Notes: generated from the sequence alone by a model not told the origin. Positions 18,301-26,881 are shown, numbered from the stretch's first letter. The stretch is 64,000 bases of DNA from Mesorhizobium norvegicum (GCF_004919685.1 NZ_SMYZ01000069.1:30577-94576), one strand, 5' to 3'. A program made the numbers and translations.

Positions 18301-18336
18301 TTGTAGCTAAGAGATCGTTTGCAGCTAAGAGATGAT
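18301..18336 (-). repeat. Two tandem 18-bp repeats in the mgsA leader
   Basis: Bases 18301-18318 and 18319-18336 are direct repeats sharing TTTGYAGCTAAGAGAT with only three differences over 18 bp. They lie 17-52 nt before the mgsA start, just past its RBS. One helical-turn-scale spacing could serve a tandem regulator site, or it may be a simple duplication. Confidence 0.6.
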
Positions 18337-18366
18337 GTATCGAATGAGTCCCATAAATTCAATCAT

Positions 18367-18383
18367 ATGAAAAAAATTTTCCT
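18367..18383 (-). promoter_or_regulatory. Candidate island operator upstream of mgsA
   Basis: The minus strand reads GGAAAATTTTTTTCATA (18383 to 18367), 83-99 nt before mgsA. It aligns with GTGAAATTTTTTTCATA at 21775 and GTGAAATTTGTTTCGTA at 26882. The core GAAAAAAATTTTC (18370-18382) is near-palindromic. AT richness limits confidence. Confidence 0.45.
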
Positions 18384-18387
18384 CTAG

Positions 18388-18717
18388 TTACGTATGCGGC
18401 TCGATGTCGCTTTGTGCACTGTCGCTGTCTCGCCGGGCATTGTGAACCCATTTGGCGGTGCGGATGCGGGCGATCTTGTAAGCGTCGAGGATCGACAAGG
18501 CATAGATCAGGAAGCCGCCGGCGTGACGACCAACAAAGCTGGCGTCTGGCGGCGCGATCTTGGCGGTGACCCATGCCAGGATCACCATGAAGAAGAGGAA
18601 CTGAAGGCCGCGCACCGGCACACCCAGAATGACGTGCCCGCTTGCCGGCAGCACGATTGCCGAGCCGAGAACCAGATACGGGCTGGGGGGAGCAGGTGCA
18701 GTGGCGGAATTGGTCAT
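18388..18717 (-). CDS. Small membrane protein of unknown function
   Basis: 109 residues. A hydrophobic N-terminal half contains two likely membrane segments (about 14-34 and 36-53), with a possible third at 65-82, and the tail is charged and hydrophilic. Its start overlaps the stop of the 229-residue gene by four bases (ATGA), so the two are translationally coupled. It is the last gene of a six-gene unit that includes an APC permease, and it is followed by mgsA. No family recognised. Confidence 0.7.
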   Translation of the reverse strand: MTNSATAPAPPSPYLVLGSAIVLPASGHVILGVPVRGLQFLFFMVILAWVTAKIAPPDASFVGRHAGGFLIYALSILDAYKIARIRTAKWVHNARRDSDSAQSDIEPHT

Positions 18718-19403
18718 GCGGCCTGCCGTTCGCTTTTGTTGATGGCGTCGCGAAGCGCCGACGCTGACACCAGCAGTCTTTCGATCAGCGCGGGATCGAG
18801 TGTGGCGTCGCCAAATTCGGCCTGCCGGAAAACGCCATAGCGTGCCCGCTCGGCCTCCGCCAGCAGCCAGACGATGCGTATACCCTTGGGCGTGATCAGC
18901 AGTTCCTTGGCGCGCCCCTCGGAAAAGATCTCGATATGACTGGCGATGAGGCCTTGTGGAAAGCGCGCTGCCCCCCGGTCGGTGCGCAGCACCGCCTCGG
19001 CAGGAAATCCCGGAGCCTTGGGCAGCGTATGCTCAAGATGATCGAAATTGGAGAAGGTCGTCGGCGAGCCCGGCCGCATCATCATGTCGAACGTCGCAGG
19101 CACCGCGACCTCTTCGGTGATCGAAACACTAAGCCAGCGTGCGGGCAGTTTCCGCGTCGCCAGCGTATCGACGATGGTGCGCACCTGGACACGTTTGCTG
19201 TTCCACGATCCTTCCCAGGTGATGACGCCGGCGGTGCCTTCCGAAACATTGTCTGCGTCGGTGATGACAGTGCGGATGCGGTCCTGCTCGACGGCGAGCG
19301 CCATCGACGCCCTGTTGCGGCTGGCACGCGCCTGCCAGGCAAGGTGGAGGACGAGAGCCAGGACAATGGCCCCGGCCAGCAGTGCTGATGTCACCTCGGA
19401 CAT
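18714..19403 (-). CDS. Membrane-anchored protein of unknown function
   Basis: 229 residues. One N-terminal membrane segment (about 6-25) is followed by an arginine cluster (RASRNRAS) and a soluble domain of roughly 190 residues containing an ITWEGSWN patch and a hydrophobic C-terminal helix pair. There are no cysteines or nucleotide-binding motifs. The topology suggests a domain on the cytoplasmic face (positive-inside rule). It begins 45 nt after the permease stop and overlaps the next gene. I do not recognise the family; the company it keeps suggests a role with the permease. Confidence 0.7.
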   Translation of the reverse strand: MSEVTSALLAGAIVLALVLHLAWQARASRNRASMALAVEQDRIRTVITDADNVSEGTAGVITWEGSWNSKRVQVRTIVDTLATRKLPARWLSVSITEEVAVPATFDMMMRPGSPTTFSNFDHLEHTLPKAPGFPAEAVLRTDRGAARFPQGLIASHIEIFSEGRAKELLITPKGIRIVWLLAEAERARYGVFRQAEFGDATLDPALIERLLVSASALRDAINKSERQAA

Positions 19404-19448
19404 TTTCTCATGCCAGGCCCGCCAGGGATCCGGACGGGCCTACTCCCA

Positions 19449-20843
19449 TCAATAACCCTGCGGCTTCGGCCACGGCATGGTGAACTGGTCACCGCGCCGC
19501 ACGAATTTGTAGCGATAGAAATGGAACCACAGCGAGATCAGGAAATAGAAGGCGACCATGGCGATCAGCTGCGAGCCGAAGCCGAGGAAGATGGCGAAGA
19601 AGGTCACCACGCATAGGCAAAACAGCACGATGGCCGGGATTGGATGGAAGGGGTGCGTGTAGCCGCGGCGGATCGAGCCCAGCGGCCACTTCTTGCGGAA
19701 CATGATGATGTTGATGCTCATGAACGTGTATTGCAGCACGCCTGACAGGATCGAGAAGGTGATCGCCTGGTTGAGGTCGGCGATGAAGGCGAAGGCCAGC
19801 GCGATCGGCAGCAAGAACAGGATCGAGCGGTAGGGCGTGCGATATTTCGGATGCACGGCCGAGAACCAGGTCGGCAGATAGCGGTCACGGCCGAGCGAGA
19901 ACCAGGCACGCGCCGCATCGTTGATACAGCCATTGGCCGACGCCAGTGCGGCAAGCAGCGTGGCGACGAACAGCAGGTTCTCGAGCAGCGGGCTGCCGGT
20001 CAGCTTGCCGGCGTCCCACAGCGGGTAGTAGGTGATGCCCAGATACTCCCACGGCATCATCGAGGCGCAGACATACCAGGTCATGGCGGCGGCGATCAAA
20101 AGCGTGATCATGCCGGCCATGGTGCCGTAAGGCAGCGAGCGGGCGGGCGAGCGCACTTCCTCGGCGGCCTGCGTGGTGCCCTCGATGCCGAGATAGTACC
20201 AGATGCCGAACTGGAAGGCGGCGATGACGCCGATCCAGCCATAGGGGAGCGCATTGCCGGGAGTGACCAGTTCGTTCAGCTTCAGCACCGCGCCTTGCGT
20301 CCACGGGCTGACCGAAAAGAACAGGATGACGATCGAGATATAGGCGATTGCGGTGATGACGAAGTTGACGTTGAGCGTCATCAGCACGCCGCGATAGTTC
20401 AGCCACGCCAGCACGACGATGGTCGCTGCGATGAAGGAATTGTGGGTGAGCCCTTCGACCCCCGCCTTGGCGACGATGGTGTCGCCGAGCAGGATGGCGT
20501 CGGACACTTCGAGCATGGTGTAGGCAAAGACCAGGAACAGCGCGACATTGAACGCCATCAGCGGTCCGACAATGTGCTTGGCCTGCGCATATTGGCCGCC
20601 GGCGGCGGCGACGGTCGATGTGACTTCGGAATCGATCATCGCGACCGAGGTGTAGAGCAATCCAACGACCCAGCAGACGATAAGTGCTGCCAGCGCGCCG
20701 CCTTTGTCGGCGGCAAAATTCCAGCCGGTGAATTCGCCGACGAGAACGATGCCGACGCCGAGTGCCCAGACATGGGCCGGGCCAAGCACGCGGAGCAGGG
20801 AAACCCTGTCCCCGTGAATTGCCGGTTCAAGTGTGACCGTCAT
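19449..20843 (-). CDS. APC-family permease (ethanolamine-permease-like)
   Basis: 464 residues, about twelve membrane segments, with an N-terminal LGVGIVLVGEFTGWNF helix-1 region typical of Eat-type (ethanolamine/GABA) permeases and GIEGTTQAAEEVRSPARSLPYG, a loop conserved in the family. It is preceded at 14 nt by a 53-residue membrane protein and two further small membrane proteins. It is the only obvious transporter directly linked to the methylamine genes, so methylamine or a related small amine is a reasonable substrate guess (inference). Confidence 0.8.
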   Translation of the reverse strand: MTVTLEPAIHGDRVSLLRVLGPAHVWALGVGIVLVGEFTGWNFAADKGGALAALIVCWVVGLLYTSVAMIDSEVTSTVAAAGGQYAQAKHIVGPLMAFNVALFLVFAYTMLEVSDAILLGDTIVAKAGVEGLTHNSFIAATIVVLAWLNYRGVLMTLNVNFVITAIAYISIVILFFSVSPWTQGAVLKLNELVTPGNALPYGWIGVIAAFQFGIWYYLGIEGTTQAAEEVRSPARSLPYGTMAGMITLLIAAAMTWYVCASMMPWEYLGITYYPLWDAGKLTGSPLLENLLFVATLLAALASANGCINDAARAWFSLGRDRYLPTWFSAVHPKYRTPYRSILFLLPIALAFAFIADLNQAITFSILSGVLQYTFMSINIIMFRKKWPLGSIRRGYTHPFHPIPAIVLFCLCVVTFFAIFLGFGSQLIAMVAFYFLISLWFHFYRYKFVRRGDQFTMPWPKPQGY

Positions 20844-20857
20844 TGTTCAATCCCCAC

Positions 20858-21019
20858 TCAGATCCGGTGTTTTTCGGAAACGGCTTCAAGCTCGCCTTCG
20901 CGCGACGAGGTCAGCACCTCTTCGGAGAAGGTCGTGTCGACCTTGAACCAGTCGTAGAGCATCCACAGGGCAAGCACGATCGAGATGCCCCAGCATGCGT
21001 AGGAGAGTACCGTCCACAT
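20858..21019 (-). CDS. 53-residue single-span membrane protein
   Basis: Short ORF from ATG 21019 with an AGGGAC-type RBS and an intact single membrane segment (residues about 3-23, ending YDWFKV), followed by an acidic tail. Spacing is 14 nt on each side, to the 125-residue gene and to the permease, as expected for a true operon member. It may be an accessory subunit of the permease. Family unknown. Confidence 0.7.
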   Translation of the reverse strand: MWTVLSYACWGISIVLALWMLYDWFKVDTTFSEEVLTSSREGELEAVSEKHRI

Positions 21020-21033
21020 GGTGCGTCCCTCGA

Positions 21034-21411
21034 TTATTTGTCGTCGAATTTTTCGTTGATGACGTCGCGATATTCGCGGTCGGATGCGCGAAACAGGAAG
21101 ACGAAATAGCCGATCAGCACCGCAGCCATGATGATCAGCGTCGGCCAGTCGATGACATAATGGAAGCGGTTCTGGATGATGTCGTGCGCGGTCTCGGGCG
21201 TGTAGCCGAGCTTTTCCCAGATCGAGGCCATGGTCGGGTTCTGGCCAAGCGCTTCCCAGGTCTTGGCGTCGAGCGCGTCGATGGATTTCGCCGCGCCGGC
21301 AAGGCCCATCTTGAGCGGCAGCCACAGCGCCACGAAAATGGCGACCACGACGACGACGATATCGAATATCTGCCCGGCCTTGCTCTGCTCCGGTGGCGTG
21401 TAACGGGACAT
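21034..21411 (-). CDS. 125-residue two-span membrane protein of unknown function
   Basis: Two strong membrane segments (about 14-35 and 90-108) flank a 50-residue hydrophilic loop rich in Trp, Glu and Asp; the C terminus is charged. It lies 12 nt after the 95-residue gene and 14 nt before the 53-residue gene. The arrangement of small membrane proteins directly before a permease suggests a multi-subunit transporter. No recognised family. Confidence 0.7.
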   Translation of the reverse strand: MSRYTPPEQSKAGQIFDIVVVVVAIFVALWLPLKMGLAGAAKSIDALDAKTWEALGQNPTMASIWEKLGYTPETAHDIIQNRFHYVIDWPTLIIMAAVLIGYFVFLFRASDREYRDVINEKFDDK

Positions 21412-21423
21412 CTCTTCTACCCC

Positions 21424-21711
21424 TCAGGACTTGCGGTTGCGGAACGCGTCGGCGTTCTTGATATCGAGCCCGTAGATGAATTCCTTGTCTTCCTTGTAGT
21501 GCTTGACCATCGCCAGGATCGCCGCGGTGTTGAAGATCAGCACGGCGGCGGCGGCGATCGCGACCACGGCCTTGATGCCGCTGTGCGGGATGTAGGGCCA
21601 TGTCATGAGGAGGACGAAGAGGATCGTCGCCCACAGGCAGACGATCAGGAGCGCGGATCCGCGCACGTCGGAACGGTACAGCGCTTCGATGCGCTGCTGC
21701 ATGTCTGACAT
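21424..21711 (-). CDS. 95-residue two-span membrane protein of unknown function
   Basis: Two membrane segments (about 18-40 and 46-68) are followed by a charged tail with a YGLDIKNADAF stretch. It is the first gene of the leftward six-gene unit, with a candidate operator at 21775-21790 upstream. It diverges from dmmD. Family not recognised. Confidence 0.7.
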   Translation of the reverse strand: MSDMQQRIEALYRSDVRGSALLIVCLWATILFVLLMTWPYIPHSGIKAVVAIAAAAVLIFNTAAILAMVKHYKEDKEFIYGLDIKNADAFRNRKS

Positions 21712-21774
21712 CGGTTTTCCCCTTTTTCCAACGCTCGACCCCGAATTGGCCGCTCGCTGCCCTCTTTCAACAGA

Positions 21775-21790
21775 GTGAAATTTTTTTCAT
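21775..21790. promoter_or_regulatory. Candidate island operator between the small-membrane-protein unit and dmmD
   Basis: GTGAAA-TTTT-TTTCAT, an imperfect inverted repeat, 64-79 nt upstream of the leftward unit and 208 nt from dmmD. It shares 13 of its 16 bases with the tmm site (26882-26897). In the rest of the 286-nt gap, ATGAAATTAATTGC (21873-21886) is a weaker resemblance, and a TTTCGAAA palindrome lies at 21976-21983 next to the dmmD ribosome site. Confidence 0.5.
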
Positions 21791-21997
21791 AAATTCAGTC
21801 CGAATTCCGCAATTGTCAAGCGCGATTTACGTCGGGTTAACCGTTGCTTCGCGGGACGAATTTTGCCTGACAATGAAATTAATTGCTTATGGGTATTGCA
21901 GCGCCCGGAGGTTTGCGGTCAATATTCGGCCAAAGCTCCCGCCGCTGCGCAGGGAGCAGGGAACAGCTAAAGAATTTTCGAAACGGAGGACGAGCGG

Positions 21998-23131
21998 ATG
22001 ACGGCATCCTGGAGATTTTCGACCCTGGCGGATCGCCATCGCGCGCTCGGTTCGAAGCTCGAAGACTGGAGCGGCATGGGAACCGCCTGGACCTACGACA
22101 AGGATGCCGACGAGGAGTATATCGCCATCCGCACCAAGGCCGGCCTGATGGATGTCTCCGGCCTCAAGAAGGTCCACATCACCGGGCCGCATGCTTCACA
22201 CCTGATCGACCTAGCGACGACGCGCGATGTCGAAAAGATCTATCCCGGCAAGTCGGCCTATGCCTGCATGCTGAACGATGCGGGAAAATTCACCGACGAC
22301 TGTATCCTCTACCGGACCGGACCGAATGCATGGATGGTCGTGCATGGTTCGGGCACCGGCCATGAGGAGTTGCAGCGTGCTTCGGTAGGACGCGACGTCT
22401 CGCTGCGCTTCGACGACAATCTGCACGATTTGTCGCTGCAGGGGCCAACCGCCGTCGACTACCTGGCCAAGCACGTGCCGGGTATCCGCGACCTCAACTA
22501 CTTCCATCACATGCAGACGCAGCTGTTCGGCTTGCCCGTCATGATCTCGCGCACCGGCTATACCGGCGAGCGCGGCTACGAGATCTTCTGCCGCGGCCAG
22601 GATGCCGGCACGATCTGGGACAGGATCCTCGACGAGGGCAAAAGCGCCGGCATCATTCCATGCCGCTTCACCACGCTCGACATGCTGCGGGTCGAAAGTT
22701 ATCTGCTCTTCTACCCCTACGACAATTCGCAGAAATACCCGTTCGACAATGAAGGCCCCGGCGACACGCTGTGGGAACTCGGCCTCGACTTCACCGTCAG
22801 CCCCGGCAAGACGGGCTTCCGGGGCGCCGAGGAGCATTACCGCCTGAAAGGCAAGGAACGCTTCAAGATCTATGGCGTTCTGCTCGACGGCAAGGAGCCG
22901 GCCGACGAGGGTGCTCCGGTCTATCGCGATGGCAAGAAGGTCGGCGTGGTGACCTGCGCCATGTATTCGCCGCTGGTCAAGAAATCGATGGGCATCGCCC
23001 GCCTCGACGTCGACTGCGCGGTCAAGGACACCAAGCTCGAAATCCGCAACAAGAGCGGTGCCATCAAGGCCACCGCGCAGCCGCTTCCGTTCGACGATCC
23101 CAAGAAGACCAAGCGCACCGCGAAAGGTTGA
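21998..23131 (+). CDS. dmmD: Dimethylamine monooxygenase-associated GcvT protein
   Basis: 377 residues of the aminomethyltransferase (GcvT) family with SRTGYTGERGYEIF and a C-terminal KVGVVTCAMYSP strand. In dmmDABC clusters this protein is thought to bind tetrahydrofolate and take up the formaldehyde released from dimethylamine. GGAGGA lies 7 nt before the ATG. It is the first gene of the rightward dmm operon, divergent from the small-membrane-protein unit. The symbol is given by cluster context; alone it could be called a glycine-cleavage T-like protein. Confidence 0.85.
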   Translation: MTASWRFSTLADRHRALGSKLEDWSGMGTAWTYDKDADEEYIAIRTKAGLMDVSGLKKVHITGPHASHLIDLATTRDVEKIYPGKSAYACMLNDAGKFTDDCILYRTGPNAWMVVHGSGTGHEELQRASVGRDVSLRFDDNLHDLSLQGPTAVDYLAKHVPGIRDLNYFHHMQTQLFGLPVMISRTGYTGERGYEIFCRGQDAGTIWDRILDEGKSAGIIPCRFTTLDMLRVESYLLFYPYDNSQKYPFDNEGPGDTLWELGLDFTVSPGKTGFRGAEEHYRLKGKERFKIYGVLLDGKEPADEGAPVYRDGKKVGVVTCAMYSPLVKKSMGIARLDVDCAVKDTKLEIRNKSGAIKATAQPLPFDDPKKTKRTAKG

Positions 23132-23172
23132 GGCATAGTCGACAGCGAGGGGTTCGAGGCACGAAGACTTAA

Positions 23173-23769
23173 ATGGTAGCCAAAAGCATCATCAGCCGGC
23201 CCGTTTACGGAACCTTGTCTCCGCAACCCGGCAAGCATCATCTTTTTATCGCGGATGCAGAAGGGGCGCTGGCGATAGCGGAGATCGCCGAGAGGGCGCC
23301 GCCCGGATTTTTCGACGACTCCGAAATCGTCTTCATTCCCGGGCCTGACGGCAAACACATCGCCGCCCTCGAAGCGCTGAAGCCGGCGCAGTTTCATCAG
23401 GCGCCGTCCTTCGCCAGCCTGCTGCCGCGGCTCAGGCAGACACTGGCCAACGCGCATATGGGCTTGCGTCTCTATCTCTCGGGCACCGAAGGCCTGATCG
23501 GCCAGGCGATGCAGGTGGCGCTTGAAGCCGGCATCGACCACACCTCGATCCAGACCGAGCACCGCGGCTCGCTGGCGCGGCGCATGCAATGCGTGCACTG
23601 CAAGGGCATCACCGAGAATGTGACCACGCAGCCGGCGACCTGCGCGCATTGCGGCCTGCTGCTGCTGGTGCGCGATCACTATTCCAGGCGCATCGCCGCC
23701 TTCCAGGGCGTCTGCATCAATGCGGAAGATCGCTCGGAGATTCCTCCGATGGAGGAGGCCTTCCCATGA
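23173..23769 (+). CDS. dmmC: Dimethylamine monooxygenase small subunit
   Basis: 198 residues (about 21 kDa), near the size of the small subunit reported for the purified enzyme. A C-terminal zinc-ribbon-like pattern, Cys140-x2-Cys143 and Cys157-x2-Cys160, is the only clear motif. The stop overlaps the dmmB start (ATGA). The position between dmmD and dmmB, rather than last, differs from the D-A-B-C order I recall from marine bacteria. Confidence 0.8.
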   Translation: MVAKSIISRPVYGTLSPQPGKHHLFIADAEGALAIAEIAERAPPGFFDDSEIVFIPGPDGKHIAALEALKPAQFHQAPSFASLLPRLRQTLANAHMGLRLYLSGTEGLIGQAMQVALEAGIDHTSIQTEHRGSLARRMQCVHCKGITENVTTQPATCAHCGLLLLVRDHYSRRIAAFQGVCINAEDRSEIPPMEEAFP

Positions 23770-24731
23770 GTACAGGCACCACCAAGCTCGATGTCGTGGT
23801 CAGCGATGTCGTCCCGGTCAACGATCTGGTCACCCGCTTCCATTTCCGCCGGCGCGACGGCGAGCTTTTGCCGACCTTTTCCGGCGGCGCCCACGTCGTG
23901 GTCGAAATGCGCGACGGCGAGCGCACCAGGCTCAATCCCTATTCGCTGATGGGCTCGCCGCTCGACACGCGCGAATACACGATCTCGGTGCGGCGCGACG
24001 ATGTCGGCCGCGGCGGCTCGCTGTTCATGCACCGCAATGTCCGGCCTGGCCTGGAGATGGTGGTCAGCTATCCGGTCAACCTGTTCTCGCTCGACCGGCG
24101 CGCTAGGAAGCATCTGATGCTGGCCGGCGGCATCGGTATTACGCCGTTCATGGCGCAGACCGCGCAGCTGGCGGCGGAAGGCGGCAATTTCGAGCTGCAC
24201 TACACCTGCCGCACTGCATCGCTCGGCACCTATGCCGATGTGCTGCGCGAGCGCTACGATCGCCGGGTCAGGCTCTATCATGACGACCTTGACGAGCGCA
24301 TCGAACTCGACCGGTTGTTGTCGACGCAGCCGCTCGGCACACATCTCTATGTTTGCGGCCCGGCCGGCATGATCAACTGGGTGCGCGATCGCGCAGCAAG
24401 CCTAGGCTGGCCGGCGGAAACCGTGCATTTCGAGCATTTCGCGGCACCCCAGCCCGGACTGCCGTTCGATGTGACGCTTGCCGTCAGCGGCAAGACGATC
24501 CGCGTCGATGAACAGCAGAGTCTGCTCGAGGCGATCGAAGCGGCCGGCGTCGATCCACCCTATCTCTGCCGAGGCGGCGTCTGCGGCCAGTGCGAGACCA
24601 ATGTCGTCTCGTATGACGGCAAGTTCATCCACAACGACCACTGGCTGAGCGAGGAAGACCATCGCTCAGGTTGCAAGATCATGCCGTGCGTGTCGCGCTT
24701 CGAGGGCCGGTCGCTGGTCCTGGAGCGGTAG
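23766..24731 (+). CDS. dmmB: Dimethylamine monooxygenase reductase subunit (flavin + 2Fe-2S)
   Basis: 321 residues. Phthalate-dioxygenase-reductase architecture: a flavin-binding barrel with NPYSLMGSP (about 57-65), an NAD(P)H fold with LAGGIGITPFM (about 119-129), and a plant-type 2Fe-2S domain with Cys268-x4-Cys273-x2-Cys276 and Cys308. It supplies electrons from NAD(P)H to the haem subunit. The start is set by ATGA overlap with dmmC; an open reading frame upstream to 23589 is rejected as overlap. Confidence 0.88.
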   Translation: MSTGTTKLDVVVSDVVPVNDLVTRFHFRRRDGELLPTFSGGAHVVVEMRDGERTRLNPYSLMGSPLDTREYTISVRRDDVGRGGSLFMHRNVRPGLEMVVSYPVNLFSLDRRARKHLMLAGGIGITPFMAQTAQLAAEGGNFELHYTCRTASLGTYADVLRERYDRRVRLYHDDLDERIELDRLLSTQPLGTHLYVCGPAGMINWVRDRAASLGWPAETVHFEHFAAPQPGLPFDVTLAVSGKTIRVDEQQSLLEAIEAAGVDPPYLCRGGVCGQCETNVVSYDGKFIHNDHWLSEEDHRSGCKIMPCVSRFEGRSLVLER

Positions 24732-24740
24732 GAGGAAATC

Positions 24741-25781
24741 ATGGGTATCACCTTTCGCAAGGAAACGTTCCGCGACGACTTCACCTTCAAGAACAGTCCG
24801 GAGCACATCAGGCGGTTCCCGTTTCCGTTCCACGAAGACGCCTACATGTATGCGGTCAACATCGAACCGCATGTCGTCGGCCCGAAGGGCAGCGTGCTGG
24901 AAAACCTGATCGACGTCGACGAGCACTACGTCGCCGAGATGCAGGACCGCGCGCTGGTGCTGGCCGAGGATCCGCTGCGCTGCCAGTCGCTGCCGCACAT
25001 GACGCTGGCCGGCTGGGACCTGCTCGAGCTTTTGATGGAGCAGCAGGCGCTGGGCTATCCCGAGCATTTCACGCTGACCCGCGACGGCGATCGCTGGCGC
25101 TGGATCAATCGGCCGCTCGGCATCGACGACACCTTTACCTTCGGCGACACCTCGACGCTGCCTTACGGGCCGATGGAGTACATCACCAGGCAGAGCCAGG
25201 GCGATTTCTGCATCCTCGACCAGCGCGACGGCAATCTGTGGATGGATGCCGGCATGGTCACCACCCAGGCCGACTGGTCGCTCGATTTCGACATCGGCAT
25301 GAACTTCTTCGAATGGCACGCACCGGTGCCGCTGGCGCATGAGAAGGGGATTTTTGTCAGGGCGCTGAAGTTCCTCACCAACATCCAGCAAGGCAAGCCG
25401 GCCCGGCGGCTGAACTGGACGATGACAATCAATCCACGCCTCGACACCAGCCCCGAAAACTACCACAAATGGGGACCGGACCGGGCGACGGTGACGCCGG
25501 AGAATGTCGGCGACAAGGTGCATCTGCGGGTCGAACTGCAGAGCTTCTGGCGGCTGCCGCGCTCGAACGGCATCGTCTTTCCGATCCGCTGCTATCTGAT
25601 CAAGATGGACGAACTGGTGACGCAGCCAAAATGGGCACGGCGCCTGCACCGCGTCATCCGTGACCTGCCCGACGAACTCGCCAACTACAAGGGTCTGACG
25701 CGCTATCGCCCGGCGCTGGTCGAGTGGCTGTCGAAGCTGGATGATGGGAGTGCGACATCACCGGGGTTTGGGCCGGACTGA
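24741..25781 (+). CDS. dmmA: Dimethylamine monooxygenase haem subunit (DUF3445)
   Basis: 346 residues of the DUF3445 family, which includes the haem-dependent oxidative N-demethylase fold. It is the catalytic subunit of dimethylamine monooxygenase (DMA + O2 + NADPH to methylamine + formaldehyde). It contains the conserved PVPLAHEKGIFVRALKFLTN and FWRLPRSNGIVFPI stretches. A very strong RBS (TAGGAGG) lies 6 nt upstream. Size fits the approximately 40-kDa subunit. A second palindromic mosaic repeat follows. Confidence 0.88.
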   Translation: MGITFRKETFRDDFTFKNSPEHIRRFPFPFHEDAYMYAVNIEPHVVGPKGSVLENLIDVDEHYVAEMQDRALVLAEDPLRCQSLPHMTLAGWDLLELLMEQQALGYPEHFTLTRDGDRWRWINRPLGIDDTFTFGDTSTLPYGPMEYITRQSQGDFCILDQRDGNLWMDAGMVTTQADWSLDFDIGMNFFEWHAPVPLAHEKGIFVRALKFLTNIQQGKPARRLNWTMTINPRLDTSPENYHKWGPDRATVTPENVGDKVHLRVELQSFWRLPRSNGIVFPIRCYLIKMDELVTQPKWARRLHRVIRDLPDELANYKGLTRYRPALVEWLSKLDDGSATSPGFGPD

Positions 25782-25785
25782 GCAA

Positions 25786-25940
25786 GGGCCCCCTCATCCG
25801 GCCGCTACGCGGCCACCTTCTCCCCGAGGGGAGAAGAGGTCGCCAACGCTGGCGCCAGCCTCCTCTCCCCTCGGGGAGAGGTCGGATTGCCCCGAATTGC
25901 CCTCCGCAATTCGGTTGGCAATCCGGGTAAGGGGCCTTCG
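25786..25940. repeat. Palindromic mosaic intergenic element
   Basis: Between dmmA and the XRE-cupin gene, ends are inverted (aagggcccc... against ...ggggcctt) and three internal hairpins are visible, including ctccccgaggggag (25820-25833) and ctcccctcggggag (25864-25877). It resembles the elements at 1-125 and 8579-8752. It could terminate both convergent genes. Confidence 0.8.
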
Positions 25941-25949
25941 TTGAGTTCT

Positions 25950-26666
25950 TCAGCCCGCGCTCTGCGGATAGCAGATGATCGAGAGATAGCGCATCGGCAG
26001 TTTCGTCAGCTGTTCGGGTCCGTGCGGCGCGTCGGCGTCGAAGAACAGGCTGTCGCCGGGCTTCATCGGGTAGAGGTTGCTGCCGTGCCGGTAAACGACC
26101 TCGCCTTCGAGCATGTAGAGGAACTCCATGCCCTCATGCTGGAAGGTCGGAAACACATCGGAATCCTCGGTCAGCGTGATCAGATAGGGTTCGACAACGA
26201 CGCCGCTGGTGTTGGAGCCGATATGGCCGAGCAGATTGTACTGGTGGCCGGCGCGCGTGCCGCGGCGTTCGACATCGAGCCCTTCGCCGGCCTTGACGAA
26301 GACGGCGCTGCGCTCTTCCTCGAAGCGGCGGAAGAAGGCGGTGACCGGAACGCCCAGCGCCCGCGACAGCGCTTGCAAGGTGGTCAGCGATGGCGAGGTG
26401 ATGCCGTTCTCGATCTTCGACAGCATGCCCAGCGAAATGTCGGTGGCGACCGCCAGGTCGGCGACGGTGATGCCGAGCTTCTTGCGGAAGGCCCGCACCT
26501 CGCGGCCGATCGCCACCTCCAGCACTTTCTCGCGGGTGTCGCGAATGGCATGCGGGTTCTGCGTCAGCGGCGCGCGGATGGTTTTCCCGTCGGCCGAGAC
26601 CTTTGGCAGCGGCTTGGCCTTTGCGGCCGCGGGACCAGCCTTGGAATCGGAAGTTTTCTTCGCCAT
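25950..26666 (-). CDS. XRE-family regulator with C-terminal cupin domain
   Basis: 238 residues. A basic, Ala/Lys-rich N terminus (about 1-40) precedes a helix-turn-helix (about 55-110: VADLAVATDISLGMLSKIENG) and a cupin_2 domain (about 160-235: HEGMEFLYMLEGEVVY, PGDSLFFDADAPHG). Cupin-XRE proteins bind a small ligand and control catabolic operons. It faces away from tmm across a promoter region with a TTCAC-N5-GTGAA palindrome and a GTGAAA-N4-TTTCGT site. It is the only regulator inside the island, so I propose it controls methylated-amine genes, with a methylated amine as possible ligand. Confidence 0.85.
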   Translation of the reverse strand: MAKKTSDSKAGPAAAKAKPLPKVSADGKTIRAPLTQNPHAIRDTREKVLEVAIGREVRAFRKKLGITVADLAVATDISLGMLSKIENGITSPSLTTLQALSRALGVPVTAFFRRFEEERSAVFVKAGEGLDVERRGTRAGHQYNLLGHIGSNTSGVVVEPYLITLTEDSDVFPTFQHEGMEFLYMLEGEVVYRHGSNLYPMKPGDSLFFDADAPHGPEQLTKLPMRYLSIICYPQSAG

Positions 26667-26692
26667 GTCGCCCCCGGGACTCTGCGGATCTA

Positions 26693-26709
26693 TTTCACTC
26701 TAGGTGAAC
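26693..26709. promoter_or_regulatory. TTCAC-N5-GTGAA palindrome upstream of the XRE-cupin gene
   Basis: TTCAC (26694-26698) and GTGAA (26704-26708) form an inverted repeat with a TCTAG spacer, 27-42 nt before the regulator's start. The half-sites equal those of the GTGAAA-type sites upstream of tmm and dmm in opposite orientation. Likely autoregulation. Confidence 0.5.
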
Positions 26710-26881
26710 ATGTCAGGTGCCGATACAGCAGCGCAACTGCGACGGCAAGTCGCCTGAAGGCGCATGCGCATGATCCGGCGTTTGGCCGCGTCCGGTTTTT
26801 TGCAGCAAATCCACCGCGGCGGAACCTAGTTTCAGCACAGGGCTGTTGACAGCACGAAAGGGCCAATTACTGTCCCTGTGA

